Positions 31,278-40,204 of a stretch of DNA of 44,802 bases are shown here, piece after piece. Made by a program: the position numbers and the translations under genes. Source of the DNA: Patescibacteria group bacterium (GTDB lineage: Bacteria; Patescibacteriota; Minisyncoccia; Phycocordibacterales; UBA9973); the NCBI GenBank assembly GCA_018816985.1, contig JAHIVA010000042.1:1-44802 (forward strand), written 5' to 3'. The notes under the pieces are model-generated. The model made no database searches, was not told the origin of the DNA, and worked only from the letters and a program-made list of their open reading frames with translations. Position 1 is the stretch's first letter; each line of letters begins with the position of its first letter.

Positions 31278-32084
31278 ATGATCGTATTTTTTACAATTAT
31301 TTTTTTTGTTCTAGGCTTGATTATCGGAAGTTTTTTAAATGTTGTCATTTTTCGGTTAAATACGGAACGGTCTTTCGGTGGAAGAAGTGGATGCTTGTCT
31401 TGTCAAAATAAACTTGCTTGGTATGAGCTAATTCCTATCTTTAGTTTTCTGGGTCTTCTGGGAAGATGCCGAAATTGTAAAGATAAAATCTCAATTCAAT
31501 ATCCATTAGTTGAATTTATTACTGGACTAATTTTTGCTCTTTTATTTCTAAAGTTTTATGTTCCTGGTGAAAACTTTTCTCTCTTTACTCCTTTGTTTTT
31601 CATCACTTATGCCTATTATGCTGTTATTTTTTCCTTGTTAATAGTAATTGCTGTTTATGATTTAAAACATAAAATAATTCCGGATGTGCTTTCTTGGGTT
31701 CTTGGTATTTTAGCTTTTGTGGGTTTGTTTTTTATTAATCTCGATAACTCTTTTATTTTTCCTGTATTTTCTTTACATTTTCCAACCTTTTTAGAATTTT
31801 TATCCGGTCCGATAATTGCTGCTCCTTTTGCTTTTCTTTGGCTAATTTCTTCCGGAAAATGGATGGGGTTGGGGGATGCCAAATTGGCAATTAGTTTGGG
31901 TTGGTTGCTGGGTTTTTCTCTGGCTCTCTCTGGGGTAGTTTTTGCTTTTTGGACCGGAGCTGTTGTTGGCCTCTTTTTAATTATTTTTTCCAAAAAATAT
32001 GGAATGAAAAGTGAAATTCCTTTTGCTCCGTATTTAGTTTTCGGTGCATCTTTGGTGTTTCTTTTTGGTTTGTATATTTTTTAA
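31278..32084 (+). CDS. pilD: prepilin peptidase/N-methyltransferase
   Basis: PilD cleaves prepilin leaders and methylates the new N-terminus. The 268-residue membrane protein has GSFLNVVIFRL, the zinc-binding CxxC pairs (CLSCQN, CRNCKD), the first catalytic Asp in AVYDLKHKIIPD and the second in GLGDAKL. Seven or eight transmembrane segments are visible. It is located among its pilin substrates. Confidence 0.95.
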   Translation: MIVFFTIIFFVLGLIIGSFLNVVIFRLNTERSFGGRSGCLSCQNKLAWYELIPIFSFLGLLGRCRNCKDKISIQYPLVEFITGLIFALLFLKFYVPGENFSLFTPLFFITYAYYAVIFSLLIVIAVYDLKHKIIPDVLSWVLGILAFVGLFFINLDNSFIFPVFSLHFPTFLEFLSGPIIAAPFAFLWLISSGKWMGLGDAKLAISLGWLLGFSLALSGVVFAFWTGAVVGLFLIIFSKKYGMKSEIPFAPYLVFGASLVFLFGLYIF

Positions 32085-32089
32085 CATAG

Positions 32090-32725
32090 ATGAATAAAGA
32101 AATAAAACAAAATGGCGGAATGACACATTCGATGCTTACTCAGTGTCATCCCGAGTATTCCCGAGGGATGACTTATGTAGAACTAATTGTTGTTCTTTCT
32201 ATTTTTGCTGTTTTGTCTTCTGTGGCGGTGTTTAATTATGGAGATTTTCAGGCTAAAGTAGATATAAAAAATTTAGCCAGCGACATTGCCTTAAAAATAG
32301 TTGAAGCACAAAAATCATCTATAAATGGTGCTTTGCCAATGTCTGGTTATGATCCAGATACTTGGAAACCATCTTATGGAGTTTATTTTGATCTTAGTAC
32401 ACCGAAACAATTTATTTATTTTGCTGACTTAGATAATAATCCTAACACCTATGATGCCGGAGAATTACTAAATACTATTAATATTACAAAAAATAATTAT
32501 ATACTAAACATAGATAAATGTTTGAATAATTCCTGTCTTTCAGGTAGCAATCCAATTGATATTTTATTTATTACTTTTAAAAGACCAGATTCAGAGGCTA
32601 ATTTTTTAACTAGTCCTTCGTTAAGCTTTTTTGGTTCTGAGTATGTTCAAATTACGATTATGTCACCCAAGGGAGTAAAAGCTTTAATAAAAATATATCC
32701 TTCAGGTAGATTAGAGATAAATTAA
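32090..32725 (+). CDS. minor pilin / pseudopilin with palindrome-derived leader
   Basis: This 211-residue pseudopilin is processed at SRG before MTYVELIVVLSIFAVL (Glu at +5). Its leader is unusual: about 26 residues instead of 7-11, with residues 11-27 encoded by a palindromic element (32120-32172). The C-terminal domain resembles GspH/FimU-type minor pilins. It lies 5 bp after pilD in a run of minor pilin genes. Confidence 0.85.
   Translation: MNKEIKQNGGMTHSMLTQCHPEYSRGMTYVELIVVLSIFAVLSSVAVFNYGDFQAKVDIKNLASDIALKIVEAQKSSINGALPMSGYDPDTWKPSYGVYFDLSTPKQFIYFADLDNNPNTYDAGELLNTINITKNNYILNIDKCLNNSCLSGSNPIDILFITFKRPDSEANFLTSPSLSFFGSEYVQITIMSPKGVKALIKIYPSGRLEIN
32120..32172 (+). repeat. 52-bp palindromic element, copy A, inside the pseudopilin leader
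   Basis: ATGACAC pairs with GTGTCAT (32120-32126 with 32143-32149), and GTCATCCC pairs with GGGATGAC (32145-32152 with 32165-32172). They share GTCAT, so the hairpins exclude each other. The frame and ATTCGAT/ACTCAG core match the GT4 copy at 20526-20577. Four stem positions differ between copies, and all four keep pairing. Confidence 0.8.
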
Positions 32726-32727
32726 TT

Positions 32728-33279
32728 ATGTTTAAAAAAATATTAAAAAACAAAAAAGGCTACACCATAATCGAAACAATGATTGCCGTCTCTCTTTTTG
32801 TAGTTATTGTGATTATCGGTATGGGAGCACTTTTAAATGCTAATTTACTCCATCGAAAATCACAAAATATGCTTTCAATTATTGATAACTTAAATTTCAT
32901 AATGGAAGATATGTCCAGAAATTTAAGAACCGGATATAACTATGGATGTATGGTGCCATCAAATGGTTATTGCTCGGGGGTTATATTTGAATCTACTAAA
33001 GGCGACGTTTCTGATCCTAGCGATCAATGGATTTATGCCATAATTAATGGGAAAGCATATAGATCAACTGATGGTGGTAGTAGTACTATACAATTAACTC
33101 CCGATGAAATTGTTCTCGACCCAGCTTCCGCGTTTGTGATTGTCGGGGCGGAGCCTCCTCCAGGTGATAGCCGACAACCTTTTATTACCATTAAGTTAGT
33201 TGGAAAGATAACTTTTAAGAATGTTGTCACTCCTTTTTCTTTACAAACTTCCGTGTCTCAAAGACAGATAGATATATGA
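32728..33279 (+). CDS. minor pilin (PilW/PilJ-like)
   Basis: This 183-residue prepilin has a leader ending KNKKG before YTIIETMIAVSLFVVI (Glu at +5). The C-terminal part is beta-rich with an early Cys pair. Its last 4 bp overlap the next minor pilin gene, so the two are translationally coupled. Role: priming or tip complex of the pilus, by position. Confidence 0.82.
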   Translation: MFKKILKNKKGYTIIETMIAVSLFVVIVIIGMGALLNANLLHRKSQNMLSIIDNLNFIMEDMSRNLRTGYNYGCMVPSNGYCSGVIFESTKGDVSDPSDQWIYAIINGKAYRSTDGGSSTIQLTPDEIVLDPASAFVIVGAEPPPGDSRQPFITIKLVGKITFKNVVTPFSLQTSVSQRQIDI

Positions 33280-33704
33280 GTAAATTTTTTAAACAAAAGA
33301 ATAAGGGGTTTACATTGGTAGAAACTCTTGTGGCCATATCAATTTTTTCTGTTTCACTTTTAGGTTTGATGTCAATTTTAGCATCTAGTATTTCTGATAC
33401 TAACTATACAAAAAAGAAAATTGCCGCTGAATATTTAGCGCAAGAAGGAATTGAGTGTGTTAGAAATGTGCGCGATACTTATGTTTTATATCCAGACGCA
33501 ACTCACGACTGGAGCAAATTTGTGGCGCTTAATGTAAATAACATTACTTGCCCAAGTTATGATACTGCTACTTTTAGCCGTACTATTCAAAAAGTTGTAA
33601 TAAGTTCAGATGAAGTAAAAATTTCCACTACTGTTTCGTGGACTCAGTCCTCTGGGAATTATAGTATTACTTTTTCGGAAAATTTATTTAATTGGATAGA
33701 ATGA
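33276..33704 (+). CDS. minor pilin (PilV/GspI-like)
   Basis: This 142-residue prepilin has a leader ending KNKG before FTLVETLVAISIFSVSLLG and a conserved EYLAQEGIECVRNVRD segment typical of PilV/GspI-like minor pilins. It overlaps both neighbours in the minor pilin cluster. Confidence 0.85.
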   Translation: MSKFFKQKNKGFTLVETLVAISIFSVSLLGLMSILASSISDTNYTKKKIAAEYLAQEGIECVRNVRDTYVLYPDATHDWSKFVALNVNNITCPSYDTATFSRTIQKVVISSDEVKISTTVSWTQSSGNYSITFSENLFNWIE

Positions 33705-34126
33705 TTATGATTAAAGAAAAAATACAAAAAAATAAGGGGTTTGTGATACTTTTTGCAGTTACAATTTCTGCTATTCTTTTATCAATTACTTTGGGTGTTT
33801 CCAATATTGCATTTAGAGAAATTAAATTTAGCACTAATGCTCGATATACCAATGATGCTTTCTTTGCTGCTGATACCGGCGCTGAGCATGCTCTTTTTAA
33901 TGAAAAATCAACGGGAACTTTTTGCGAGGATATGACTTCTTGTGATTTTGTTTTTACTGGGTTAGGAAATAATGGTCAAGCTTGCGCCTTGGTGACGATA
34001 AATAAAACTGATTCAACTTACGTAACTGTTATTTCAAGGGGATATAGTATTGGTGATTCTCCAACTTGCAATTCAGCAAATCCTAATCGTGTTGAGCGTA
34101 GGTTAGAAGTAACTTACCTAAAATAG
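33701..34126 (+). CDS. minor pilin-associated protein (PilX-like)
   Basis: This protein of about 141 residues has an N-terminal hydrophobic helix (FVILFAVTISAILLSITLG) and the FFAADTGAEHALF motif of PilX-like proteins. It lacks the prepilin Glu+5. I take ATG 33701 because it overlaps the previous stop as ATGA; ATG 33692 would add three codons. It is the last gene of the pilus locus. Confidence 0.78.
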   Translation: MIMIKEKIQKNKGFVILFAVTISAILLSITLGVSNIAFREIKFSTNARYTNDAFFAADTGAEHALFNEKSTGTFCEDMTSCDFVFTGLGNNGQACALVTINKTDSTYVTVISRGYSIGDSPTCNSANPNRVERRLEVTYLK

Positions 34127-34134
34127 TTTTTAAG

Positions 34135-36231
34135 ATGGCAAAACTTGAAGATCAAAAAAGAATAAAAAAATTGCGAAATGAAATCGCTAGATTAAGAAGT
34201 GAGTACCACACTAAAAATGCACCCAATGTTACCGATGATGTTTATGATTCGTTAACTCGTGAACTGAAAGAACTTTTAAAGAAATATCCAGAATTTGAAG
34301 ACCCCAATTCTTCAGAGAATCGAATTGCGGGTAAGGCCTTAGATAAGTTTGAAAAAATAAAACATAAAATCAGGATGCTCTCACTGAATGACGTTTTTGG
34401 TGTTGAAGAACTTTATGATTGGGAGAAAAGAATAAAAAAATTAATACCCAACCAAAAATTTAATTATTTTTGCGAAGTAAAATTTGATGGTTTGGCTGTC
34501 TCGCTTATTTATCAGGACGGAAAATTTATCAAAGGTGCTACGCGTGGAGACGGGTTAATTGGGGAAGACATAACGCAAAACTTAAAAACCATAAAATCCA
34601 TACCGTTGCAACTGGAATTTAATTTTGGAAAAGGCAAACGACTGCCTACCAGCATCGTAAAATTTCTGGAAGTTCGAGGTGAAGTTCTAATGTCCAAGCA
34701 GACCTTGATTTCCTTGAACCAAAAAAACAAAAAAGACGGGAAGCTCCCTTTTGCTAATACCAGAAATGCTACGGCGGGAAGTATGCGTCAGTTAGACCCA
34801 AAACTTGCGGCAGAAAGAAATTTAGATTTTTTTGCTTACGATATAGCCCAGTGGGAGTCCCATGAAAATGATTTTTTTCCTTTACATTCTGCTGAACACA
34901 AAATTTTGCGGGATTTTGGTTTTAATGTAGATAAACACCAATCCGTGTGTAAAAATTTAGATGAAGTTATTGATTTTATTAAAAAATTTGAAAAAATACG
35001 CCCCAATTTTCCCTATGGAACAGATGGTGTTGTTATTTCTGTTGATGACTCAAATTTGCAAAACATTCTAGGCGTTGTTGGTAAAGCTCCGCGTTATATG
35101 GCGGCCTTCAAATATCCAGCGGAAAAAGCGACGACCATTGTGAAAGATATAAAAATTAACGTTGGGCGTACTGGAGTATTGACTCCGCTTGCGATTTTTG
35201 AGCCGACCCTCGTGGCCGGTTCTAGGGTATCCAAGGCTACTTTGCACAATATGGACCAAATAGAACGTTTGGATTTGCGGATTGGGGATACGGTGATAAT
35301 AGAGAAAGCCGGAGATGTGATTCCCAAGGTGGTAGAAGTGCTAACTCGCTTGCGTACTGGTCATGAAAAAAAATTTAAAATGCTTGAAAATTGTCCAACT
35401 TGCGGGGGGAAAGTGGAGAAGAAAAATTCTGGCGGGAAAAGGCAAGACCTTAAGAATTCAAAAAGGTCTTGCCTTGAGGAGTCAGAATTGTCTGTAGCAT
35501 ATTATTGCACTAATTCAAAATGTCCGGCCAAAAATGAAAGATATTTAGAACATTTCATCTCAGTTTTTGAAATTTATGAATTAGGTCCAAAAATTTTGAG
35601 ACGATTTAAAGATGAAGGTCTAATAACCGATGCAGCTGATATTTTTACTTTAACCAAGGAAGACATTGCGCCTTTGGAGAGATTCGGAGAAAAAAGCGCA
35701 GAAAATATAATAAAAGAAATAGAAAACAAGAAACATATTTCTTTTTCAAAATTTCTCTGGGCTCTTGGAATATTACACGTAGGGGAGGAAACGGCACGAG
35801 ATTTAGCTTCTCATTTTGGTAATTTAGAAAATTTAATATCTACTGCCAAACAAAATTTGGGAGAGATAGACAGCATAGAAAACATTGGTCCAGCAGTAGC
35901 AAAAAGTATTTGTAGTTTTTTTAACGATATTAATAATTTAAATTTTATAAAAAAACTACAAAAAAATGGGGTGGTGGTGGAAAAAGTGCTCAAGAAAAAA
36001 GCAGGTAAATTTACTGGGTTAAATTTCGTTTTGACCGGGACTTTTTCTTCTATGTCGCGGGAAATTACTAAGGAAAAAATATTGGCTTTGGGTGGAAAAG
36101 TAGTTGGTTCAGTATCAAAAAACACTTCCTGTGTAGTAGCTGGGGAGGAGCCGGGGTCCAAACTGGCTACGGCCCAAAAATTAGGAGTAAAAATTTTAAA
36201 TGAAAAAGAATTTTTAAATATGCTAGGATAG
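34135..36231 (+). CDS. ligA: NAD-dependent DNA ligase
   Basis: LigA seals nicks in replication and repair using NAD+. The 698-residue protein has an N-terminal Ia domain (YHTKNAPNVTDDVYDSL), adenylation motif EVKFDGLAVS (catalytic Lys about 115), an OB fold, a four-Cys zinc site (CPTCGG...CTNSKCP), HhH repeats and a C-terminal BRCT (FTGLNFVLTGTFSS). Between the first and second Cys pairs is an in-frame insert (GKRQDLKNSKRSCLEES) encoded by a palindromic repeat at 35439-35475. It starts 9 bp after the last pilus gene. Confidence 0.96.
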   Translation: MAKLEDQKRIKKLRNEIARLRSEYHTKNAPNVTDDVYDSLTRELKELLKKYPEFEDPNSSENRIAGKALDKFEKIKHKIRMLSLNDVFGVEELYDWEKRIKKLIPNQKFNYFCEVKFDGLAVSLIYQDGKFIKGATRGDGLIGEDITQNLKTIKSIPLQLEFNFGKGKRLPTSIVKFLEVRGEVLMSKQTLISLNQKNKKDGKLPFANTRNATAGSMRQLDPKLAAERNLDFFAYDIAQWESHENDFFPLHSAEHKILRDFGFNVDKHQSVCKNLDEVIDFIKKFEKIRPNFPYGTDGVVISVDDSNLQNILGVVGKAPRYMAAFKYPAEKATTIVKDIKINVGRTGVLTPLAIFEPTLVAGSRVSKATLHNMDQIERLDLRIGDTVIIEKAGDVIPKVVEVLTRLRTGHEKKFKMLENCPTCGGKVEKKNSGGKRQDLKNSKRSCLEESELSVAYYCTNSKCPAKNERYLEHFISVFEIYELGPKILRRFKDEGLITDAADIFTLTKEDIAPLERFGEKSAENIIKEIENKKHISFSKFLWALGILHVGEETARDLASHFGNLENLISTAKQNLGEIDSIENIGPAVAKSICSFFNDINNLNFIKKLQKNGVVVEKVLKKKAGKFTGLNFVLTGTFSSMSREITKEKILALGGKVVGSVSKNTSCVVAGEEPGSKLATAQKLGVKILNEKEFLNMLG
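35439..35475. repeat. 13-bp inverted-repeat element inside ligA
   Basis: AAGGCAAGACCTT and AAGGTCTTGCCTT are perfect reverse complements around an 11-nt loop, followed by GAGGAG. The same 13-mers occur, in swapped order and again followed by GAGGAG, inside pheT (42405-42440), and a related CTAGGTCTTGCCTAG follows the helicase gene. It sits in the zinc-finger loop of ligA and preserves the frame. Confidence 0.8.
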
Positions 36232-36237
36232 CTTATT

Positions 36238-36324
36238 GGAGGGTTCGCATAGCGGTCTAGTGCGCCACCTTGGAAAGGTGGTATGGGAGCAATCTCATCG
36301 AGGGTTCAAATCCCTCACCCTCCG
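36238..36324 (+). tRNA. tRNA-Ser(GGA)
   Basis: This class-II cloverleaf has acceptor GGAGGGT/ACCCTCC, discriminator G, anticodon stem-loop CCACC-TTGGAAA-GGTGG (anticodon GGA), a long variable arm and T arm GGGTTCAAATCCC. CCA is not encoded. It is 6 bp past ligA. Confidence 0.95.
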
Positions 36325-36334
36325 CAAATAAAAA

Positions 36335-36343
36335 TGGTATAAT
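36335..36343 (+). promoter_or_regulatory. extended -10 promoter of the cupin gene
   Basis: TGGTATAAT lies 40 bp before the cupin start, the same form as the pilM promoter. Confidence 0.55.
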
Positions 36344-36383
36344 ATAAAAGTCGATTTTAAAACTTTAATTAAAAATAAATTTT

Positions 36384-36782
36384 ATGAAAGGATTTAATGC
36401 AAATATAGAAAAAGAGACTTTAGAAAATACGAATTTTCGCAAAGTTTTATACACGGGCAAGCATAGTCAATTAGTTCTAATGAGCCTTAAGCCAAGGGAA
36501 GAAATTGGAATGGAGGTTCACACCGACAATGATCAATTTTTTCGTTTTGAAAAAGGAGAAGGAAAATGTATTATTGATGGCAATGAATACAAACTTGCTG
36601 ATGGGTCAGCTATCGTAGTGCCTTCTGGTGCAGAACATAATGTGATAAATACTTCCGACACGGAAGATTTAAAGCTTTACACCGTTTATTCCCCAGCTCA
36701 TCATCAGGATGGGGTAGTTAGAGCCACTAAAATAGAAGCAGAAGCTGACGGTCCAGAATTTGACGGAAAAACAACTGAATAA
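36384..36782 (+). CDS. cupin-domain protein
   Basis: This 132-residue small beta-barrel cupin has metal-site motif 1 as EVHTDNDQFFRFEKGEG (His, later Glu) and motif 2 as VVPSGAEHNVINT. Such single-domain cupins may be sugar-phosphate isomerases, dioxygenases or sensors; the substrate is unknown. It is 10 bp before the helicase gene and probably co-transcribed. Confidence 0.85.
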   Translation: MKGFNANIEKETLENTNFRKVLYTGKHSQLVLMSLKPREEIGMEVHTDNDQFFRFEKGEGKCIIDGNEYKLADGSAIVVPSGAEHNVINTSDTEDLKLYTVYSPAHHQDGVVRATKIEAEADGPEFDGKTTE

Positions 36783-36792
36783 TTAGGTAGAT

Positions 36793-39777
36793 ATGCTAGA
36801 AGGAATTTTTGAAAAGGAATACAAAACACTTAATCCTGCCCAAAAAATAGCAGTAGATAGCATTGATGGGCCAGTAATGGTGGTGGCGGGTCCGGGGACG
36901 GGGAAAACCACGATTCTCACTTTACGAATCGCCAAGATATTAAGAAAAACTGACACTAATCCGGAAAATATCTTGGCATTAACTTTCACAGAGGCAGCCT
37001 CGATAAATATGCGCAGAAAACTTTCCGAAATTATCGGTTCACGTGCGTATCAGGTAACCATTAGTACTTTCCATTCATTTGCCGAAAGCATTATAAGAAA
37101 ATATCCAGAGGAATTTCCGCGTATTATCGGTTCGCGTCCAATAGGAGAAGTTGACCAAGTTTCCATTATTGAATCGCTGATTGACTCCTCTTCGCTTAAA
37201 ATTCTGCGTCCGTATGGTGACCCATATCTTTATACAAAAGATATCTCATCTAATATTTCCACCTTAAAAAGAGAAGGTCTTTCCCCAGAAGAATTTCTTG
37301 AATTAATAAAAGAAGAAGAAATAAATTTTAAGAAAATTCCCAATCTTTATCACGAAAAAGGTGTATATAAAGGTAAAATGAAAGGGGAATATCAAAAGCT
37401 TGAAAAAATAATTGAAAAAAATAGAGAGCTGTACGATGTTTACAAAGCTTATCAGGAAGAACTTTTTAAAAATAAATTTTATGATTTTTCAGATATGATT
37501 ATGGAAGTGCTTCAGGCGATAGATAAGAGCAAATTTTTACTTCAAGTATTACAAGAAGAGTATCAATATATTTTAGTTGACGAGCATCAGGACACAAATA
37601 ATGCTCAAAATAAAATAATAGAAAGATTGTCTTCGTATCATGCGCCTAATCCAAATCTTTTTGTGGTGGGGGATGAGAAACAGGCAATTTTCAGATTTCA
37701 AGGAGCTTCGCTTGAAAATTTTTTATATTTTAAAAATCTTTACAAGAATGCTAAACTCATAACTCTTTCGGAAAATTATCGTTCCACTCAGAAGATTCTA
37801 GATTTGGTGCATGGGCTTATGCCTGATTCTATCAGGTTGAATTCAAGTGCGAAACATAAATTAGAAAAAATATTTGTTTATCCTTTTGAGACCCCAGAAA
37901 GTGAAGCGTATTTCATTGTAGAAGATATTAAGAAAAGGATTTCAGGTGGAACAGTACCAGAAGAAATAGCCGTGCTTTATCGGAATAATAAAGATGCGTT
38001 TGCTATTTCCAATTTAATGAAAAAAGTCGGTGTTCCGCATCAGATTGAATCAGACTTGGATTTGTTCTCTGACGGAGATGTAAAGAAACTTCTAACCATC
38101 TTACGAGCGATAAACAATTTTGGTAATGAGAGGGCGATGGTGGAATTTTTACATATAAATTTATTTAAAGTGGAACCCTTGGATGTTTATAGGCTTTTAA
38201 AGAGTGTGGATTTAAAGAAAAAATTCTCACTTTTTGATATGCTTACCAAACTTGATTCTTTCAAAGATTTAGAATTACAAAATAGAAAAGCAATAAACGA
38301 TGCCTTTAAACAACTTTCCGGATGGGTTAAGGAATCCAAAAATAGCGACCTTCTTTCAATTTTTGAAACAGTGGTCAGGGAATCTGAACTTTTAAAATCA
38401 ATATTAGAAAGTTCAAACACCGAACGCAAATTTGACGCGATAAGTTCATTTTTTGATGAAGCAAAAAATCTAGTTTTAAGGAAACCGGATGCAAACTTGG
38501 AAGATTTTTTTACCTATATTGAAACAGTAAAAAAACACAACCTATTTATTAATAAAAAAAGTACGCATAAAAATAAAGGGATGGTTCGTCTTATGACCGT
38601 GCATCGTGCAAAAGGGCTTGAATTTGAGTATGTTTATATAATTCGGGCATACAGCGGACATTTTGGCGATAAGCGTTCTTTGGATAAATTAAAACTCTTG
38701 CCTAGGATTTATATGCTTTCCGATAAAACAATTGAAACAATAACAGACGAAAATGCGGATGAAAGAAGGTTGTTTTATGTCGCATTGACTCGGGCTAAAA
38801 TAGGAATTAGCATTACCTATTCCAAAAAAGACGATGACGGCAAAGAACTTCTACCAAGTTCTTTTATTGGAGAGTTGAAGCCCGAACTGATAGAAATTTG
38901 TGATACCAGTAGTCAAGAAAAAGAATATCAGAAAAATAGGGAAATAATTTTTAAGCCTGAGCTTCGTGAAGCAGACAATTTAAAAGATAAAGATTTTGTT
39001 CGTGAACTTTTTTCTTTACAGGGATTTTCACCAACAGCTCTAAATAATTATCTAGAGTGTCCTTGGAAATATTTTTACCAAAACCTTATTCGAATTCCTT
39101 CTGCGCCGACCAAGTATCAAGCCTACGGTACAGCGATACATCGGGCGTTGAGTGATTTTTTCAGAAGAATGAAAGAAGAAGAAACTGGTAAGAAATTTCT
39201 TCTAAAAAGTTTTGAAGGATATTTGAATAGCTCTGGTTTACGAGATCGTGATACAGTGGAGTTGTTGGAAAAAGGGGGAAAAGCCCTTTCTCTTTGGCAT
39301 GATGTTTACAATAAAAATTGGAACGAAAATGTTTTAACAGAATTTCGTATTAATGGAATTATTCTTGATAAAAACATTAGATTAACAGGGATTTTGGATA
39401 AAATTGAATTCGTAGACGGGAATGTAGTAAATGTGGTTGATTATAAAACGGGTAAATCAAAAACTAGGAATGAGTTGTTGGGTAAGACCAAAAATGCTGA
39501 TGGAAATTATTTTAGGCAACTTGTTTTCTATAAAATTCTCTTAGATAGGTTTGAAGATGGAAAGTTTCAAATGCAGTCAGGAATTATAGATTTTATAGAA
39601 CCGGATGAAAAAGAAAAATTACATAAAGAAATTTTTGAAATTTCCAAAAAGGATACAGAAGAGCTAGTGGAGAAAATAAAACAAGTAGTAAACGAAATTT
39701 TTAATCTATCATTCTGGAATACTCGTTGTGGTAACAAAGATTGTGAATTCTGTTCACTTCGAGATATGATGCGATAA
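36793..39777 (+). CDS. UvrD/Rep-family helicase fused to a PD-(D/E)XK nuclease
   Basis: This 994-residue superfamily-1 helicase has Walker A AGPGTGKTT (about 32-40), motif II LVDEHQDTN (note DEHQ rather than the usual DE[F/Y]Q), motif III GDEKQAIFRFQG, motif V/VI segments MTVHRAKGLEF and RRLFYVALTRAK. The C-terminal RecB-type nuclease (about 745-994) has ALNNYLECPWKYF, VVDYKTGKS (nuclease motif) and CGNKDCEFC. With the earlier Cys, the latter resembles the Fe-S cluster of AddB-like enzymes. It is probably an AddAB-like end-processing repair enzyme acting alone. Confidence 0.92.
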   Translation: MLEGIFEKEYKTLNPAQKIAVDSIDGPVMVVAGPGTGKTTILTLRIAKILRKTDTNPENILALTFTEAASINMRRKLSEIIGSRAYQVTISTFHSFAESIIRKYPEEFPRIIGSRPIGEVDQVSIIESLIDSSSLKILRPYGDPYLYTKDISSNISTLKREGLSPEEFLELIKEEEINFKKIPNLYHEKGVYKGKMKGEYQKLEKIIEKNRELYDVYKAYQEELFKNKFYDFSDMIMEVLQAIDKSKFLLQVLQEEYQYILVDEHQDTNNAQNKIIERLSSYHAPNPNLFVVGDEKQAIFRFQGASLENFLYFKNLYKNAKLITLSENYRSTQKILDLVHGLMPDSIRLNSSAKHKLEKIFVYPFETPESEAYFIVEDIKKRISGGTVPEEIAVLYRNNKDAFAISNLMKKVGVPHQIESDLDLFSDGDVKKLLTILRAINNFGNERAMVEFLHINLFKVEPLDVYRLLKSVDLKKKFSLFDMLTKLDSFKDLELQNRKAINDAFKQLSGWVKESKNSDLLSIFETVVRESELLKSILESSNTERKFDAISSFFDEAKNLVLRKPDANLEDFFTYIETVKKHNLFINKKSTHKNKGMVRLMTVHRAKGLEFEYVYIIRAYSGHFGDKRSLDKLKLLPRIYMLSDKTIETITDENADERRLFYVALTRAKIGISITYSKKDDDGKELLPSSFIGELKPELIEICDTSSQEKEYQKNREIIFKPELREADNLKDKDFVRELFSLQGFSPTALNNYLECPWKYFYQNLIRIPSAPTKYQAYGTAIHRALSDFFRRMKEEETGKKFLLKSFEGYLNSSGLRDRDTVELLEKGGKALSLWHDVYNKNWNENVLTEFRINGIILDKNIRLTGILDKIEFVDGNVVNVVDYKTGKSKTRNELLGKTKNADGNYFRQLVFYKILLDRFEDGKFQMQSGIIDFIEPDEKEKLHKEIFEISKKDTEELVEKIKQVVNEIFNLSFWNTRCGNKDCEFCSLRDMMR

Positions 39778-39781
39778 ATAA

Positions 39782-39796
39782 CTAGGTCTTGCCTAG
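39782..39796. repeat. CTAGGTCTTGCCTAG palindromic repeat after the helicase gene
   Basis: Shares the core GGTCTTGCC with the elements in ligA and pheT. It overlaps the stop of the tiny minus-strand ORF. Confidence 0.5.
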
Positions 39797-39912
39797 TAGA
39801 CTTTAAAAAAACTTGGGTTATTGTCTAGCCAATCAAGATAAAAACCAATTAGGGCAAAAATGATAGTGGCAATAATTAAAATTGTGTAAATTTTCTTTGT
39901 TTTTGGATCCAT
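39793..39912 (-). CDS. tiny single-pass membrane protein (39 aa)
   Basis: On the minus strand an ATG (39910-39912) opens MDPKTKKIYTILIIATIIFA, then LIGFYLDWLDNNPSFFKVY and a TAG stop. It has a basic N-terminus, one transmembrane helix (about 9-27) and a short acidic tail, so it is plausibly real despite its size. TACAAT lies about 7 bp upstream as a -10, making the mRNA nearly leaderless. It is divergent from the His-rich gene, with which it shares the promoter region. Function unknown. Confidence 0.5.
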   Translation of the reverse strand: MDPKTKKIYTILIIATIIFALIGFYLDWLDNNPSFFKVY

Positions 39913-39980
39913 ATTTTAATTGTAGCAAAATCTTGTGATTTTGGTATAATTACTTATTATAAGTTTAATTGAAGAATGTT

Positions 39981-40199
39981 ATGGATATACATGGACATGA
40001 GGTTCATTTTGGTGAGCATTTAAATGCTAGAGATTTTTTAAAACACCCAGAAAATAAACATATGGCAGTGAACTACTTAAAACATGCGGACGAGCACGGT
40101 AAAGCTGATTTTTTTGCTGAAGGGAAAAGATATCAAATAATAAGTAAAGAGACAGAGGGTGGTAAAAAAGAATTCTCTGTTCACGAATTTCACCATTAA
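39981..40199 (+). CDS. small His-rich protein of unknown function
   Basis: This 72-residue protein (start at ATG 39981; a TTG at 39969 would add four residues) has many His residues (HGHEVHFGEH near the start, HEFHH at the end) and a compact charged composition. No family was recognised. A TATAAT near 39.95 kb precedes it, and it ends 5 bp before pheS, so it may share the pheS transcript. Confidence 0.6.
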   Translation: MDIHGHEVHFGEHLNARDFLKHPENKHMAVNYLKHADEHGKADFFAEGKRYQIISKETEGGKKEFSVHEFHH

Positions 40200-40204
40200 A
40201 ATAA

